From assembly GCF_032362555.1 (NCBI RefSeq), contig NC_083505.1, positions 2,037,501 through 2,101,500 on the forward strand: a stretch of 64,000 nucleotides of DNA, read 5' to 3'. The position numbers were made by a program, and so were the translations under genes. The stretch's first letter is position 1. Every line of letters starts with the position of its first letter. Origin of the DNA: Amyelois transitella. Taxonomy: Eukaryota > Arthropoda > Insecta > Lepidoptera > Pyralidae. Positions 17,698-29,829 of the stretch are shown piece after piece. Below the pieces are notes generated by a model. It searched no databases and was not told the origin of the DNA. It saw only the letters and a list, made by a program, of their open reading frames with translations.

Positions 17698-20288
17698 ACC
17701 AACATAATAATAATAAGTCTTTATTCACATAAAACATGGTTGCATCGGATGTAACAAATATATTTCTCATTCAGAAATGAGCAGTGATTTATTTACATTA
17801 AAATTTAATTTTGAATGGTATTGTATAAATCTGGAATGTGACGTTAAAAAAAAGTGATGAGTTTTTTTTTTGTTCTCATCGGTTTATTATACAGTTGATC
17901 GAAGGAAGATAAGACATAAATCGACAATCTGAAGAAACGCCAGGAGATAAGCTATTCTTAACTGCGCTATAAACATAACAATGTACCTGACACCGGTTTT
18001 CCTTTGTAAGTAATAAGATGTCAAAATCTGTTTGACACGTTAGGTGCAATCTGTATTTGAATTCTGAACCTTAATGTCAAAGCACAAGGTTCAATTTGAT
18101 TCACGCTGAGGTCATTTCAGGCTGAAAAATACTAGATACTTTTAAGTTTTAAAATCACATAAAAATTTATTTCCAGTTGCGCGTCTACTGGAAATTTCTT
18201 TAGAAATAAGTAAGTTTTTTTTATATAAAGTTTCTCAAGTTCTTTGTTACAGTAATTTTAAGTAGTTTGCTTAAACTTGCATTTGACAGCTTTATGTGTA
18301 TGGAATAAGGTTGATATAGCTACAATGTTTTGTTACCCATAGGGGTAGGCAGTCAGGTAAGATACCATATATATTTGGAAATTGTTGTGCGTTTGACCTT
18401 AATTTTAAATGATAAGTCAAATAATGCCTATTCAGTCTTGCCTTGAAAATCCCTAAGGTATCGGGGAAGAGAGACGCAGGTGGGGAATTCTTGGTGATTT
18501 AAATAATACTGGCTTCCGCCCGCAAAACGGAAAAAAGTTTTATGTTTATAGGAAATTAACATATAAAGTACTCGAGCATTTTAACGTTCAATCTGAATTG
18601 ACCCTTAGCGTTCCATCTTCAACACCGTTACTCCATTAGTGAATATTCTGATAAACTACTTAGTATTTTTGTATTGCTATATTGATCTCTGTAGATAGAT
18701 CATTAATCGATATTTTTGACATTTTACACTAACGGTAACGGAACGCGTATTTTAATATTTATTGAATTAATAAGTATGCACATTATGAAGTATTATTTTA
18801 TGGTTTAGAAATAAGTAACATGGTCCAAATAGTCAGGATTTGATGATATTTCTAATCCAAACCTCCCCATTATGCTTAAATTTATTAAACAAATGTTGTA
18901 GTTGATATTGTGTGATTTCTTTGGGGAAATGTCATGGAAACTCTTTATAGTCAACAAAATAGAAGATACTACGTTGTATGAAAATTGAATGATGTAGAAT
19001 CGAATATTTATACTATTTGAAATAAACTTTAAAGTAAGTTTTAATGGTATAGCGTTGGCTTGTGATTTTTCATCGATTTGTAATTAATAGATAATTGAAA
19101 ATTTTCCGCTTTTTGTGGTAAAGTGAGAGCGTTAAACTAAATCTTAGAATATGTATAGAAAACTATTGTTATTACATTACATTGAGAACAATAAAAAATC
19201 CGTTAAAAAAATATTTCTACATTGAGTTTATAGTTTTGAGTGATCTCTATGCTTTACTAAGAAATTTTTTGAGTCTGGTTATGACCAAAGAGAAAAATAT
19301 TGAAAAAAAAACATGTTTAGTTTTATAAAAAATATGTACATATATTAATTAACCTCACTACAATAACTAGACACTTATAGTAAAGATTTAAAATGTGATG
19401 AAATGAGAAACGAACTATCTAGAATTGTTAAAAATAATTACCTCTTTATCATGTCAATGATTAATAATATTTACGTTAATTAGGCCGTGTGTTTTACACG
19501 GCGTAACTAACTTTTTCTTATATTTTTTAAAAAAATTTCTTAAAATATTTGTTGGTCATTTCATTTCACGAATTTATATCTTTGCTGCTGGCGCCAAACT
19601 CATTCGGAACTAACGATATAAAAATATTTTTAAATATGTATTGATTAATGAACTAATCCATTACACTTTTGCCTTCAAATGTCTGTGAAACTGAATCACT
19701 TTTATTATGTCAAATAATTTTATGTACTGTATTAAAATTGGTTTCTTCAGTTGAAATAATGTTATTATTTGTAATATTACTAACTGACTCAACGTATGTA
19801 TATTCAGGTTTTGATCGTTATGTGATATGTGAAATATTTTATTTTTTATCATTTATTTTGATTATTGTTATACTTGGTGTAAATTATAGGTGAATTTTAA
19901 TAAATCATTGGAATGGATTGAGTAGTTTCATTTTTTGGTTTTAAAATATCCTTAATTTAAAAGTAATTCTACAATTGCATTTATGTCTAGAAATATTTTT
20001 AACAGTTGCTGTTAAACTTTTTTAAAATTAAATTTGTTAAGGAAATGACTAAAGGGGAAAGGTTTAAGGTTATTTTGTAGCAAAATAAGACTTCAAAAGG
20101 CGTCACTGACACAGGAATGACATAGTCGCGGGAAATATTTCGAACTTTTTGAAAAGTTCGTTGCCAAGGTAACTTGTACGTTTAAAAACTGTAATTGACA
20201 AGATAATTTATGTCAATCTAAGTAAATAAATCATTCTTATTTTTCATATTCTTTTTCACGCACACACAAACGTTTTAATTCTCCAAAA
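17698..20288. other. Intergenic stretch before gene A
   Basis: AT-rich. A 'CTTTATTCACATAAAA' retroposon-like end lies just outside the transposon at 17711. A possible two-exon signal-peptide start at 17981-18209 is discussed under findings. 18340-18500 carries a fragment with GGGGTAGGCAG and GGTGGGGAATTC that looks repeat-derived. Otherwise nothing is recognised. Confidence 0.4.
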
Positions 20289-22700
20289 ATGGCTGACAAA
20301 GCGAGAATGGAATCCATGCTTTTCAGTTACGAGACCACTAACAGGACTGACTACAGACCTTATGAACTTCGAGCGTCAGAAGTCACCAGATACGTGGAGA
20401 AACCTAAGAAAAAGCGACCGCCTTACGTGAAGAGCGTTAAGGGCATTCAGACGATGACGCCGTGGCAGTGCGATGTGCCCTTCTACCTTCTACACAAGCC
20501 TAAAGAAATAATACGCACGAATCCCTATGAAATTCAGCGGCGTTTTGTAAGTTAACTAGATGGCTTGTATTTGCAAGGTATATGCAGGAGCTGACTTAAC
20601 ATATCGCAGCAGTAGTGCGCTTGTCTGTGACACCGGAGGTCCCAGATTCAAATCCCGGCCAGGGCATGATGAGAAACGAACCCTCTCTGATTGGCCTGGT
20701 TCTTGGATGTTTATCATATATACTCGTATATATATATATATATATACTTTTAATATTTTCTAACTGATCTTTCGCTGACTAAGACTTCATATTTACCTAC
20801 CTACCACACCTACTACCACAAAATTATACACCAATAAGACGTTCGTAGACTTCTTCAGTTCCATTAACCAATCTGTAACGTAGGAAAAGCCTAAGGACAC
20901 TGATCGCGAGGTCGTCCAGAAGAGTCGCCCCCGCCTCGTGATGACTCCGTCAGTGAGTATGGACGACATCGAAGACCCTGAAGCTCGTCAGATCCTGTGC
21001 GATGACATGTATACCAGCACAGCGACCGCCGGCATGAGGGAGGCGGTGAAACCGTATTACAAGGTAGAAGCGCCGTTCCCAGGCTTGCCCGCCAAAGCTA
21101 ATCCGGTTGGTATTTTCATACATACATATGGTCACGTCTATATCCCTTGTGTGGTAGACAGAGCAGTATTGAAAAGACTGATAGGCCACGTTCAGCTGTT
21201 TGGCTTAATGATAGAATTGAGATTCGAATAGTGACAGGTTGCTAGCCCATCGCCTTAAAAAGAATCTCAAGTTTGTAAGCCTATCCCTTAGTCGTCTTTC
21301 ACGACATCCACGGGAAAGAGATGGAGTGGTCTTATTCTTTCCTGTATTGGTGCCGGGAACCACATGGCATTATATATATTTATTTTTGTAATATACACTA
21401 CAAAAGTTCATTTTACGGATATTGATAAACTCTCTATTGTGTCTTAGAAAATTTTATCTTTTTTAATAAAATTAATTTTTTTACAGCTTTTTTTTCACGG
21501 GAAAGAGATGGAGTGGTCCTATTTTTTTTTGTATTGGTGCCGTTGGTATTTTCTTTACACGATGAATCTCAATTCTATAATCAAACCACGTCTATATCCT
21601 TTGCGGGATAGACAGAGCCAACAGTATTGAAAAGACTGATAGGCCACGTTCAGCTGTCTTGCTGTGTTTCTATCATTAAATAGAATTGAGATTCAAATAG
21701 TGTCACTATTGCTCGCCCATCGCCTAAAAGAAGAATACATAGTTGGCTTGAATGGCATTTGTCTCTTCAAATCTTTACGCTCTTTAAATTGTTGGTACCT
21801 CAGGTGGTTCTGCCGAAGTACAGCCCGCCAGTGGTGCCTCCGGAGTGGCGCATGGATTCCGTGTCCTGGGACAGCAGACAACTGCGCTGCTTCTGCGACC
21901 CCACCAAGGAGTTTTGGCTGTCCTACCCATTGTTCAAGTGTGTAGAATTTTGAATAGCATAATTAAAAGTTAATCTGTTATTATGATCAGTAGCTCCAGT
22001 GGCAATTCCCATGTTACTCCTTCTAATTCCTTTGTTACTCCTGAGGAGTTCGTAGATATGTCTTTTTGCTAAATACTTATCATCAAAATAGTTCCAGTAG
22101 TGTTTATGTTGTTTTCGTTGCAAACAACGAAACAATATCCAATAAAAATCTTTTCTCTTTATTAAATTCCAAAATAAGTTTTGCCAAAAAATATGAAGTA
22201 AGTATTCCTACAAAGTGCGAGTATAAGTAAGTACTTATCTGTGCCTCATCACCTCTAACACGCGTAATTACTTTGAGGCCACTATCTTTTGATGATGAAA
22301 TTTAGATTCAGATCAAGTTATTTAATTTTTCTTAAAGGTCCATTTTCATTTCATTCACAACCGTAAATTTTTCAATAGCCTTAAATACGTTGAACAATAA
22401 AAAAGTATTTAAGAAATGCAACATTGTATTCAAAACTTCCCCTCCGGGAAAGAGGCGTGATTTTATGTATGTATGTATTTAAAACTTTAGGCTGAGCCAA
22501 AACATTAAGTTATTTAATGCTTCCCCATGATTACAATTTGCACGATGCAAAAGAGAAGCAGCTGGCATACCCTGTTTTTTTTTTTACCAAATGACTTTCA
22601 TAAACTTTAATTTACTTATTTGATTTACAGATGCAGGGCTTGCGAAGAATCTGCCATTGTCGAGGCACACAGGAAGGCTAAGAGACTGGCAAAACATTGA
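20289..22700 (+). CDS. Gene A: unrecognised 227-residue protein, paralogue of gene B
   Basis: Four exons: 20289-20546, 20884-21105, 21804-21937 and 22631-22700 (TGA). Introns are in phases 0, 0 and 2, with donors GTAAGT, GTTGGT and GTGTGT. The total is 684 bases. The protein is soluble, basic and proline-rich, with no signal peptide or membrane helix. Conserved with gene B are ESMLF-ETT-RTD near the start, KPKEI-TNP, RPR-VMTP and PEWRMDSV-WD-RQ near the end, then PTKEFW. The style (short repeats of Thr-Asp/Asn-Pro-Tyr, no fold signature) recalls axonemal microtubule inner proteins, but that is a guess and no family is assigned. The ATG at 20289 is preceded by AAAA and is the first in frame. 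Confidence 0.8.
20600..20730 (+). mobile_element. tRNA-derived SINE in intron 1 of gene A
   Basis: Degraded A-box region then GGTCCCAGATTCAAATCCCG (B box) and GGCATGATGAGAAACGAAC. Same family as 30801-31034. Confidence 0.75.
21116..21368 (-). mobile_element. SINE (TATG tail) at the start of gene A intron 2
   Basis: Near full-length, minus orientation. Its tail begins only about 10 bases after the GTTGGT donor of exon 2. Confidence 0.75.
21497..21745 (-). mobile_element. SINE (TATG tail), rearranged copy
   Basis: Head, middle and tail blocks are present but out of order, with two copies of the ATAGAATTGAGATTC type block. Suggests insertion plus rearrangement. Confidence 0.6.
22438..22480 (+). 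mobile_element. RTE-like LINE, extreme 3' tail
   Basis: CCCCTCCGGGAAAGAGGCGT followed by GATTTTATGTATGTATG is the LINE's terminal block. Confidence 0.7.
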
Positions 22701-23560
22701 CATGATGTTCTTGAGATTTCTTGATTGAGAGAAAAGCAAGAGACATACAATCATTGAAAAAAAAAACATAATTGTACCCTACCTATTCATTAATTAATTG
22801 CTTTAAATTAATTAAGATTCCTTGTAAGATTATCTACACTCGTTTTTTTAGTTAGAACCTTTTTAGTAATATTTGTAATAATATATGTTTTTATGTTGTA
22901 ACTTTTTGTTTTTGTTTTTATTTAAAAACCCGATTTTTTAATTTCAAAAATATATTAATTGTACTGCACAAGTGTACACTTTTTCAGATGCCAAAAAAAC
23001 TTACCTATTTACTTTTTGGACGGATTTAACTGTAACCGGTAAGCATGTGGGGTCGGATCATGATCATTTTAATGTTTACCACAAATAGGTAATGTGTTGA
23101 CCGTAAAATAATATGAAAGTGATGTGTGATGTGTTCTCGGCGTCTCAGAAAACGTACACCTGTAAAAGTCTATCACGCAAGATATATAGACGTGATTATA
23201 TTTATGAAAAGGGTAAAGTGGAAGGCTCTCGACCGCGCGGAAGGTCACCCATGCGATGGACCGACCAAATAAAGTCTGTGATTGGCGGTTCACTTAACGA
23301 GTGCAGCAGGATGACTTCCAGCAGGGAGAAATGGCGGGACATCGTAAGGCGCACATTGGCCCCGCCTCCAACACTACATGATGACCACGACCACTCTGTC
23401 AAGAGTGACACGACTAAGAAGATATTTATGAACTGTATTTGTTTTTTCTACAATTATGACTTCTTTATACATGACATTCTGTCAATCATTTTCGTTCGTC
23501 GAGTTTCAGAGCACGTTTTTTTTTATTTTTAACATTTATTTATTTTTTAATCAATTTACA
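22701..23560. other. Spacer between genes A and B
   Basis: Mostly AT-rich 3' flank of gene A with no clear AATAAA, followed by a LINE remnant at 23170-23410. Confidence 0.4.
23170..23410 (+). pseudogene. LINE ORF2 C-terminal remnant
   Basis: The frame reads RPRGRSPMRWTDQIK and then REKWRDIVRRTL, ending HDDHDHS. This is the usual C-terminal tail of insect non-LTR retrotransposon ORF2 proteins. It differs in sequence from the RTE-like copy at 57.8 kb, so it is another family. Confidence 0.6.
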
Positions 23561-26500
23561 ATGAATAAAACTGATAAAACTTTCAAACTCCCGAACCAAG
23601 ATCACTTTGAATCTATGTTGTTTAATAACGAGACGACAGTGCGAACGGATTTCAGATATGAACGGAGTTTTGAACCGCCGACTAAAACTGAGTACAAGGT
23701 ATCTATACTAATGAGTACTATCTATTTATCTATCTCAAGGTATGTAAAAGCTATCGCTGTTTCGCTTTTTATCATGACGTAAAACGGGACAGGGATAGTT
23801 TTTTCGCGCGATAATAACGGCGTTGCGCGTGCCGCGCCACGGGGGCTGGCGTTATTTTCTTCCATCCTAACCTTTCTAGAGAGGAGGAGGAGATGACTGG
23901 GATTAGGTAAAATTGTCAACGAAGTCCCGTCTTTGCGAAAAAACGCGACCTTTGCGAAGTTAACCCTTACTGAATGAAATCAAATTGGCGAAAGCTGCAC
24001 TAGCTAAATGTAAGTCTAATCCCTTAGTCACCTTTTACGACATCCATAGGAACGTTGGGAATGGTCTATCCAAGTGCTGAACGTGGCCAACAGTCAACAG
24101 TCTCGTAAAAACCAATTGGTTTTTTCGAGACTGTTGGCTCTGTCTATCCCGCAAGAGATATAGACGGGATTGTTAGTATGTATGTATGTATGTATGCCAG
24201 GATTTTAAAGTTGAAGTTTGTACACACTTTAAGTTTGTGCCGTGTGGTATAACCTGACTCAATCAATATCAATCATTCTCTCATCAGTACAAACGATTCT
24301 TACTGGTCATATTAGTATGACATGCCATTATGACCGGTGCAATAATTGTACTGTACTGTACTTGTATTTTACCATAAGGAACCAAGGAAATTACTCAGGA
24401 CCTGGAAGGACCCATTGAAAGAAACCCAGACGTTGACGGACTGGAACAACGGGAAAGTCCGCTTCGACCTGTTCCTGAAGCCGAAGGAAATCCTCCAGAC
24501 TAACCCTAGGAAAATACAGGAGTTCCAAGTAAGTGATTTTTACAATGCCATCATTATCCATTATGATGATATATTTAGGGCTAGGTCGATCTCTTTGAAG
24601 CCCAGAAAGCGATCTACGGACTACGACGTAGACACTACGACGTTCGTAGCACATTTGTAGCGCTACGCAGTAGCGTCTACGACATAAGCTGAGCTGAACC
24701 AACTTCAAAGCGACCAACATACATTGTAATTCATTTTCTATTCTTTTTTTTATATAACCTCGCCTATTTTCCTTACGGGATAGACAAACAAAACAATTAA
24801 GTTTTCTATTATACTAGTGGATATAACAGAAACTGTACTTAATACTTTTTAACGATGAAGGAAGTAACTCAAGAGGATTTGGAGCTGAAAGAAGTGCGGA
24901 AGACCAGGCCCAGGGTCGTGATGACTCCAGCGATCAGCGTCGACGATGCCAATGACGAGTATGTTTTTTTAAACATTTTATTTCATGCTTTAATAAATTA
25001 CATACTGATTATAGTCATATCTGACTTAGCACGTAATGTTTGACGAAGTTTAATTTCCGTCTAAGACACGTGATGTCTGAATAAGCGATGCCGATCGATA
25101 GTCAACTATCGATACTTAACTATGGATATTGTAGATGATTTCCGAGGTTAACACTACACGTGATCTCTGAAGAAGACACGCAGAACACTACAACAAATAG
25201 TTACCGTGTATTTATTTGATGTCGAATCAACTTTTTGCAAGACTAATTCACGTAGATAATCAACATAATTTTATAAGGGCGCGCAAGATCGTTCTAGAAG
25301 ATACATACGTGACGAGCACGCAGCAAGCTTACTGTGACGTCACTAAAATGGCCGCCAGAAACTCCGTGGTGTCACCACTCGTGCCCATATCCGCTCCCGC
25401 GCAACCCGTTAGTCCTACTTATATTAAAAATGCTAAAGTTTGTGAGTATATCAGTACGGATGTTTGTTACTCTTTCACGCAAAAACTACTGAACCGATTA
25501 CGATTAAATTTTGTATGTAGGTAGCTGAAGACCCAGAATAATATGTAGGCTTTATCCCGGAGTTCCCGGGGGATTGATTCCACGCGGACGAAGTTGCGGG
25601 CGGCCTCTAGTATTACATAATACAATCCAATTTCAATTGTTCGAAGGATTGGCAGCTGGCAAAGTTAGGTTAAGAGTAAATTTGCGTCGCGAATGGGAGC
25701 GAGGACAGCTCATGCTCCTGGCAACAAAGCGGTAGGCGATGGCACCGTGTGACACATAACCGACATTTTCTTGTTCTTATGGTGCAATAAAGAGTCTACT
25801 TATCTATCTATCTTTAACCCGTCCGGCTTCCCGCGGCCGGCCGGGTAGACGAAGGTATTTATTTCAACACGTTAATAAAAAAGAGTAAATTTGAACGAAG
25901 AGTTATGAAAGTAGATGGATGATAATAAAATTACATTCATTCATTCCTATTATCACGTCTATATCCCTTGGGGTAGACAGAGCCAGCAGTCTTTAAAAAC
26001 TGTCAGGCCATGTTGCAGACTTGTTGGACTCAATGATAGAATTGATATCAAATAGTGACAGGTTGCTAACCCATCGCCTATAAGAATAATCCCAAAAGTA
26101 TAATGCTATCTCTAAGTCGCCTTTTACGACATCCATGGAAAAGAGATGGAGTGGTCCTATCCTTTTTTATATTGGTGCCGGGAACCACACGGCCATTAAA
26201 AATACATTATGCAGGGATCGTGACAAGTCGAAAGTTATAGTCTCTGTCTATCGTTCCACGGCAGAAGAGTAAGGAGGTTAAAATAAGATTTTATGTTTGT
26301 ATTGTATAACTTAGATGTGGATGACAAAAGAGAGAGATAAAAGTGATTAAATTATATGACAAAGATTTCTTTGTAACCTTCAATTATCCAAATCCGTGTT
26401 GCTTTAATTTTATTAGGTATTATTCTATTTTTCACTAAATCTTGGTTCCATCATAAAGCCATTCAGGGTGGCCTTTAAGTCTTGCGGATATTGGCTCCGT

Positions 26501-27177
26501 CTACACCGTAGGCAAAAAAGTTATGTTAGTGCTTTCTAAAATAACAATGCAAAAGTGTGTAACGTTTACAAATTTTTCAAACAGGCACATTGATTAGTTT
26601 TTTTTTTTTCACCAGATAAAACTGGAGAAGTATGTTCCTCGTGTAGTTTCACCGGAATGGCGAATGGACTCTGTAAAATGGGACGGGAGACAGGTACGAG
26701 CCCACTGTGAGCCTACCAAGGAGTTTTGGACACGCTGTAGACCGTGAGTTTGTTTCTTTTGTTACCTTATAAACTATTCAGCTTTGAAGAAGAAGAGTTC
26801 TCCTTCGAATAATTCCAAAGATATAATTGTACAAATTAATTTTGATTATATAAATGAACTACAAATGGTTGCTATACTCTTATCTACGTCACTAGATTAC
26901 TCGTAGATTAAAGATACTTACATAGTTTTAATTTTTGGGATTTTGATACATTCTGAAAATTAAACTTTTTGTAAACTCAACATGTTAAGAATTCAACTTT
27001 CCGGTCCTCTGTTGAATATATTTAGACATTAATACATTGTTCGTTTTTTTATTGATAACTTTATTATTAAAAAAGAAAATATTAAAAAAATATTTTATTA
27101 AGGCACAATTTTTTTATGTCCTGTGATGTTTAAAACACATTTTTCTTAATAGCACGGACCAACCCCAAGGGAATTGA
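23561..27177 (+). CDS. Gene B: unrecognised protein of about 222 residues, paralogue of gene A
   Basis: Exons: 23561-23698, 24379-24528, 24861-24958, 25278-25407, 26616-26743 and probably 27153-27177. Phases 0, 0, 2, 0 and 2 are consistent throughout. Donors are GTATCT, GTAAGT, GTATGT, GTTAGT and GTGAGT. The protein matches gene A along its length: FESMLF-ETT-RTDFR, KPKEILQTNP, RPRVVMTP, EARKIV-EDTY-TST, and PEWRMDSVKWDGRQ then PTKEFW. The acceptor at 25277 was chosen because EARKIVLEDTYVTST then aligns with EARQILCDDMYTST of gene A. The last exon is weak: in phase it gives only TDQPQGN and a stop, whereas another frame (RELKAKK) looks more like gene A's end. The C terminus may therefore be frameshifted. 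Confidence 0.75.
23753..23821 (+). repeat. Short dispersed repeat, copy 2
   Basis: Second copy of the 11161-11229 repeat, here inside intron 1 of gene B. Confidence 0.5.
24019..24200 (+). mobile_element. SINE (TATG tail), fragmented, in gene B intron 1
   Basis: An inverted piece of the CCTTTTACGACATCCAT block is followed by GACTGTTGGCTCTGTCTATC and a long TATG tail. Confidence 0.6.
25413..25610 (+). mobile_element. Helitron-like element (CTAG end) in gene B intron 4
   Basis: Starts TCCTACTTATATTAAAAATG, contains the common AAAACTACTGAACCGATT block, and ends with CCACGCGGACGAAGT...CTCTAG followed by T. The 3' hairpin and CTAG terminus match lepidopteran Helitron-like repeats. It starts five bases into the intron. 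Confidence 0.7.
25640..25860 (+). repeat. Retroposon 3' fragment with TCTA repeat tail
   Basis: GTGCAATAAAGAGTCTACTT is followed by TATCTATCTATC, which looks like the 3' end of a non-LTR element. The class is not determined. Confidence 0.4.
25950..26195 (-). mobile_element. SINE (TATG tail), near full-length, in gene B intron 4
   Basis: All blocks are present from ATCACGTCTATATCCCTTG to GGTGCCGGGAACCACACGGC. Confidence 0.75.
26212..26262 (+). mobile_element. RTE-like LINE 3' fragment, decayed
   Basis: GCAGGGATCGTGACAAGTCG then AAAGTTATAGTCTCTGTCTA matches the LINE 3' UTR. Confidence 0.45.
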
Positions 27178-29829
27178 AGGCGAAGAAATGAAACAACAAA
27201 TATAACTGGAACGTTTATTGAAATGCGAACACCGCCTTCTACTATGCTGGTTAAACATTAAACTTAAAACTAAAAATAATACCTAAACAAAAACATTTAC
27301 TTATCACATCATATGACTAAAATCGATTGCATTCAGCGAAGCAATTTTTATAAACTGTTTTTCATATATTTTTGATAACAAATTGTTTTTTTAATTGATC
27401 TTCATACATTATTTAATTAAGAGCTATTTATTGTTTGATAATTTTATTTTAGCTTCGTCGTGTTCCAACTACTGGGTAAAATTTATTATATTTATATTGT
27501 AACGAACTATAAAAAACATAAAATAGCTTATACACTTAATCTATATTTTGTAAGTAATTTTTTCATAGCATTTATTGCACCGTCTGTTTTTAGCGTTCTT
27601 CATAAATTTATTTCTTAATAAAGTAATTTCTTTAACAATAAAGTAGTTTTAATTAATGAATCAAAAGCTAATAAATAAAAGCTCCTATGTTTAACAACCT
27701 GAGGCTTTATTTACACCGTTACGAAAAAATACGGGATCATATCTATTATTATTATTTATTACAAATAACCTGAAGAGATTTAAATCTAGCACATCTAAAA
27801 ATACCATTAATAGCACGCACTTGAAAGTAGTACAATAATTTTTAAGCCTTAAGTTGTACTTTTAACTTAACGGCTCGCATTGCACTTTGTAAATGAGCCT
27901 TTAGGCATCCGCTTTAAAACGATACTTATTTAAAAGGAATAAACTAATTAAATATACAATAATATTGATTCAAGGTCTTGAAGCTCTGGGTTTGATGGTA
28001 CAAGTGGGAACACACAAAGATAAGAAAGAGATGAATAGAACTCTGTACGAGGCGCCTCTTAAATAACTATCCGACGTGCCTCTACTGGCTATCGACTTTT
28101 TACAATTAAATATTAAAGCCGATATAAACCTTTTTTAGCCGTTCCATATTATTTTAAAATTGCGATGTCCAACAGGGTTCATATTGTACCTACTTATAAG
28201 CAGTGACTGTAATTCAACTGATGTACTATATGTTATGCAATAAAGATTTTAAAATTAATTGTTGGCTTCAAGGCTTAGGGTCTGTGAAAGAGTACATGAT
28301 GAGCAGAGATCGGAATAGGTAGATTGAATTGGGGTCAATGAACTGAAACGTATATATTAATATAGACATGCCTCCAGGATTGCGGGATTTGTAAATTATT
28401 AAGATTTTTCCGGAATTTTTACAAGTGGGATGAAGAATATATTAGTGGTAGCTGTTTTCCCCCGACTTCGTTCACGTAAATTGTAGTCCTATGTTACCCG
28501 CGGACAATGTAGTTTACTGTAAGTGTAAGTACTGAAATGGAATCCCGGAAAAGAGGCTTATCCATGTTATGCTTTCTATGGTAATTCATGATGCAAGTAC
28601 ATAAAATCAATCTACCTATTCCGATCTCTGATGATGAGATATAATGTATGTATGTAAGGCATTTTTTACAGATTTGGTAAAAGAAAAAATGTATCGGTCG
28701 TCTATGTATAGTTTGATGGATTATAGATAGCACTGTAAAAAGTTTTGATAGTCTTAATTATATTTACATCAACATTTTTCAGTCTCTTATTTAAGTGAGA
28801 GTCAAAAAATAACCAACAATAGTAAGCAATTTTGAATAAATTTCATAATAACATTAACATAACGTAACTATATTTGTTCGCCTTAAACCTCGATATTTAT
28901 TTAAATTATATATATTTATTTAATTTATTAGACATTGACCATATTTTAAATGCTTAGCATGGCGGTCGACATGTCAACGCATATTTTCAGAAGTTATTCA
29001 CTTCTTGTCAAAAATTGTTTCCCAAAACATAAAAGACAGGCATACAAAAGACTTAATTTCGATATTGTTAAGGTTGATATTATGAAAATTTCGGACAGTT
29101 ATTATAAGTTAATAGTCGTATAAGCCACGTCATAGTTGATATTTGAAAACATTGGTTAAATAGGAATCCTACCTAGCGATATTTCAAAAAACTTGAAGGA
29201 AAATAATAATTTAATTTCAAAAGGCACCCATTTCTAATTACATTCAATAAATGTCTTAACATTCATGCCCGATATACATCGTAATTATGACCAGTTTTTA
29301 AGGCATATTCGATCAACTAATTAATTAGTCGAACTGTTAAGGTAACAGATTATTAAACTGAGGTGAACAGATCCAAATCGTAAGTACCTCATGAAGATAC
29401 AAATCTTCTCTTTTTTTCCTTACATCAGAAGTTCTTCTTCTTCGTTCTTGATGTTCTATCTTTGTCGCTCCTGCATTATAATGGTAGGTATATCTGTCTC
29501 GTTGTTATTCTAGTCCCTTACTAATATTACAAATGCGAAATCCCGTCACAGCTAAACCGCTGGACAGATTCGAATGAAATTTGATATACATATAGATGAA
29601 AAGCCGCGTTTTAAAATAAGTTACTATTTTTTCAGAAATCGACCCTTAATATAATGTTGGGATTACGCAAAGAGAGACGAACACGCGGGCGTATTCACGG
29701 GCAACAGAGTTATATTTTAAGAAGTGTAGACCAGTTAAGTCTGATCTGATAGAGACAACCAGTACGAAATATGGTTACAAATAATTAAAACACCAACTTA
29801 TAACATGAAAAACTTAACTTAAACCTCAG
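27178..29829. other. Convergent intergenic region between gene B and MROH1
   Basis: AT-rich, with several AATAAA motifs (for example near 27614) that could serve gene B. Helitron-like fragments lie at 28458-28520 and 29514-29712. No exon recognised. Confidence 0.4.
29514..29712 (+). mobile_element. Helitron-like element, decayed
   Basis: Starts with TACTAATATTACAAATGCGA and CTAAACCGCTGGACAGATTC, as other members do. The 3' end is unclear. Confidence 0.5.

Noticed and set aside
25408..25413. Use of a later donor instead of GTTAGT after gene B exon 4
   Set aside because: The matching position in gene A has GTTGGT and the same phase 0, which supports this weak donor.
26741..27177. Alternative final exon frame of gene B ending RELKAKK
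   Set aside because: It resembles gene A's end, but the phase does not fit the GTGAGT donor at 26744, so the in-phase short end was kept with a caution.
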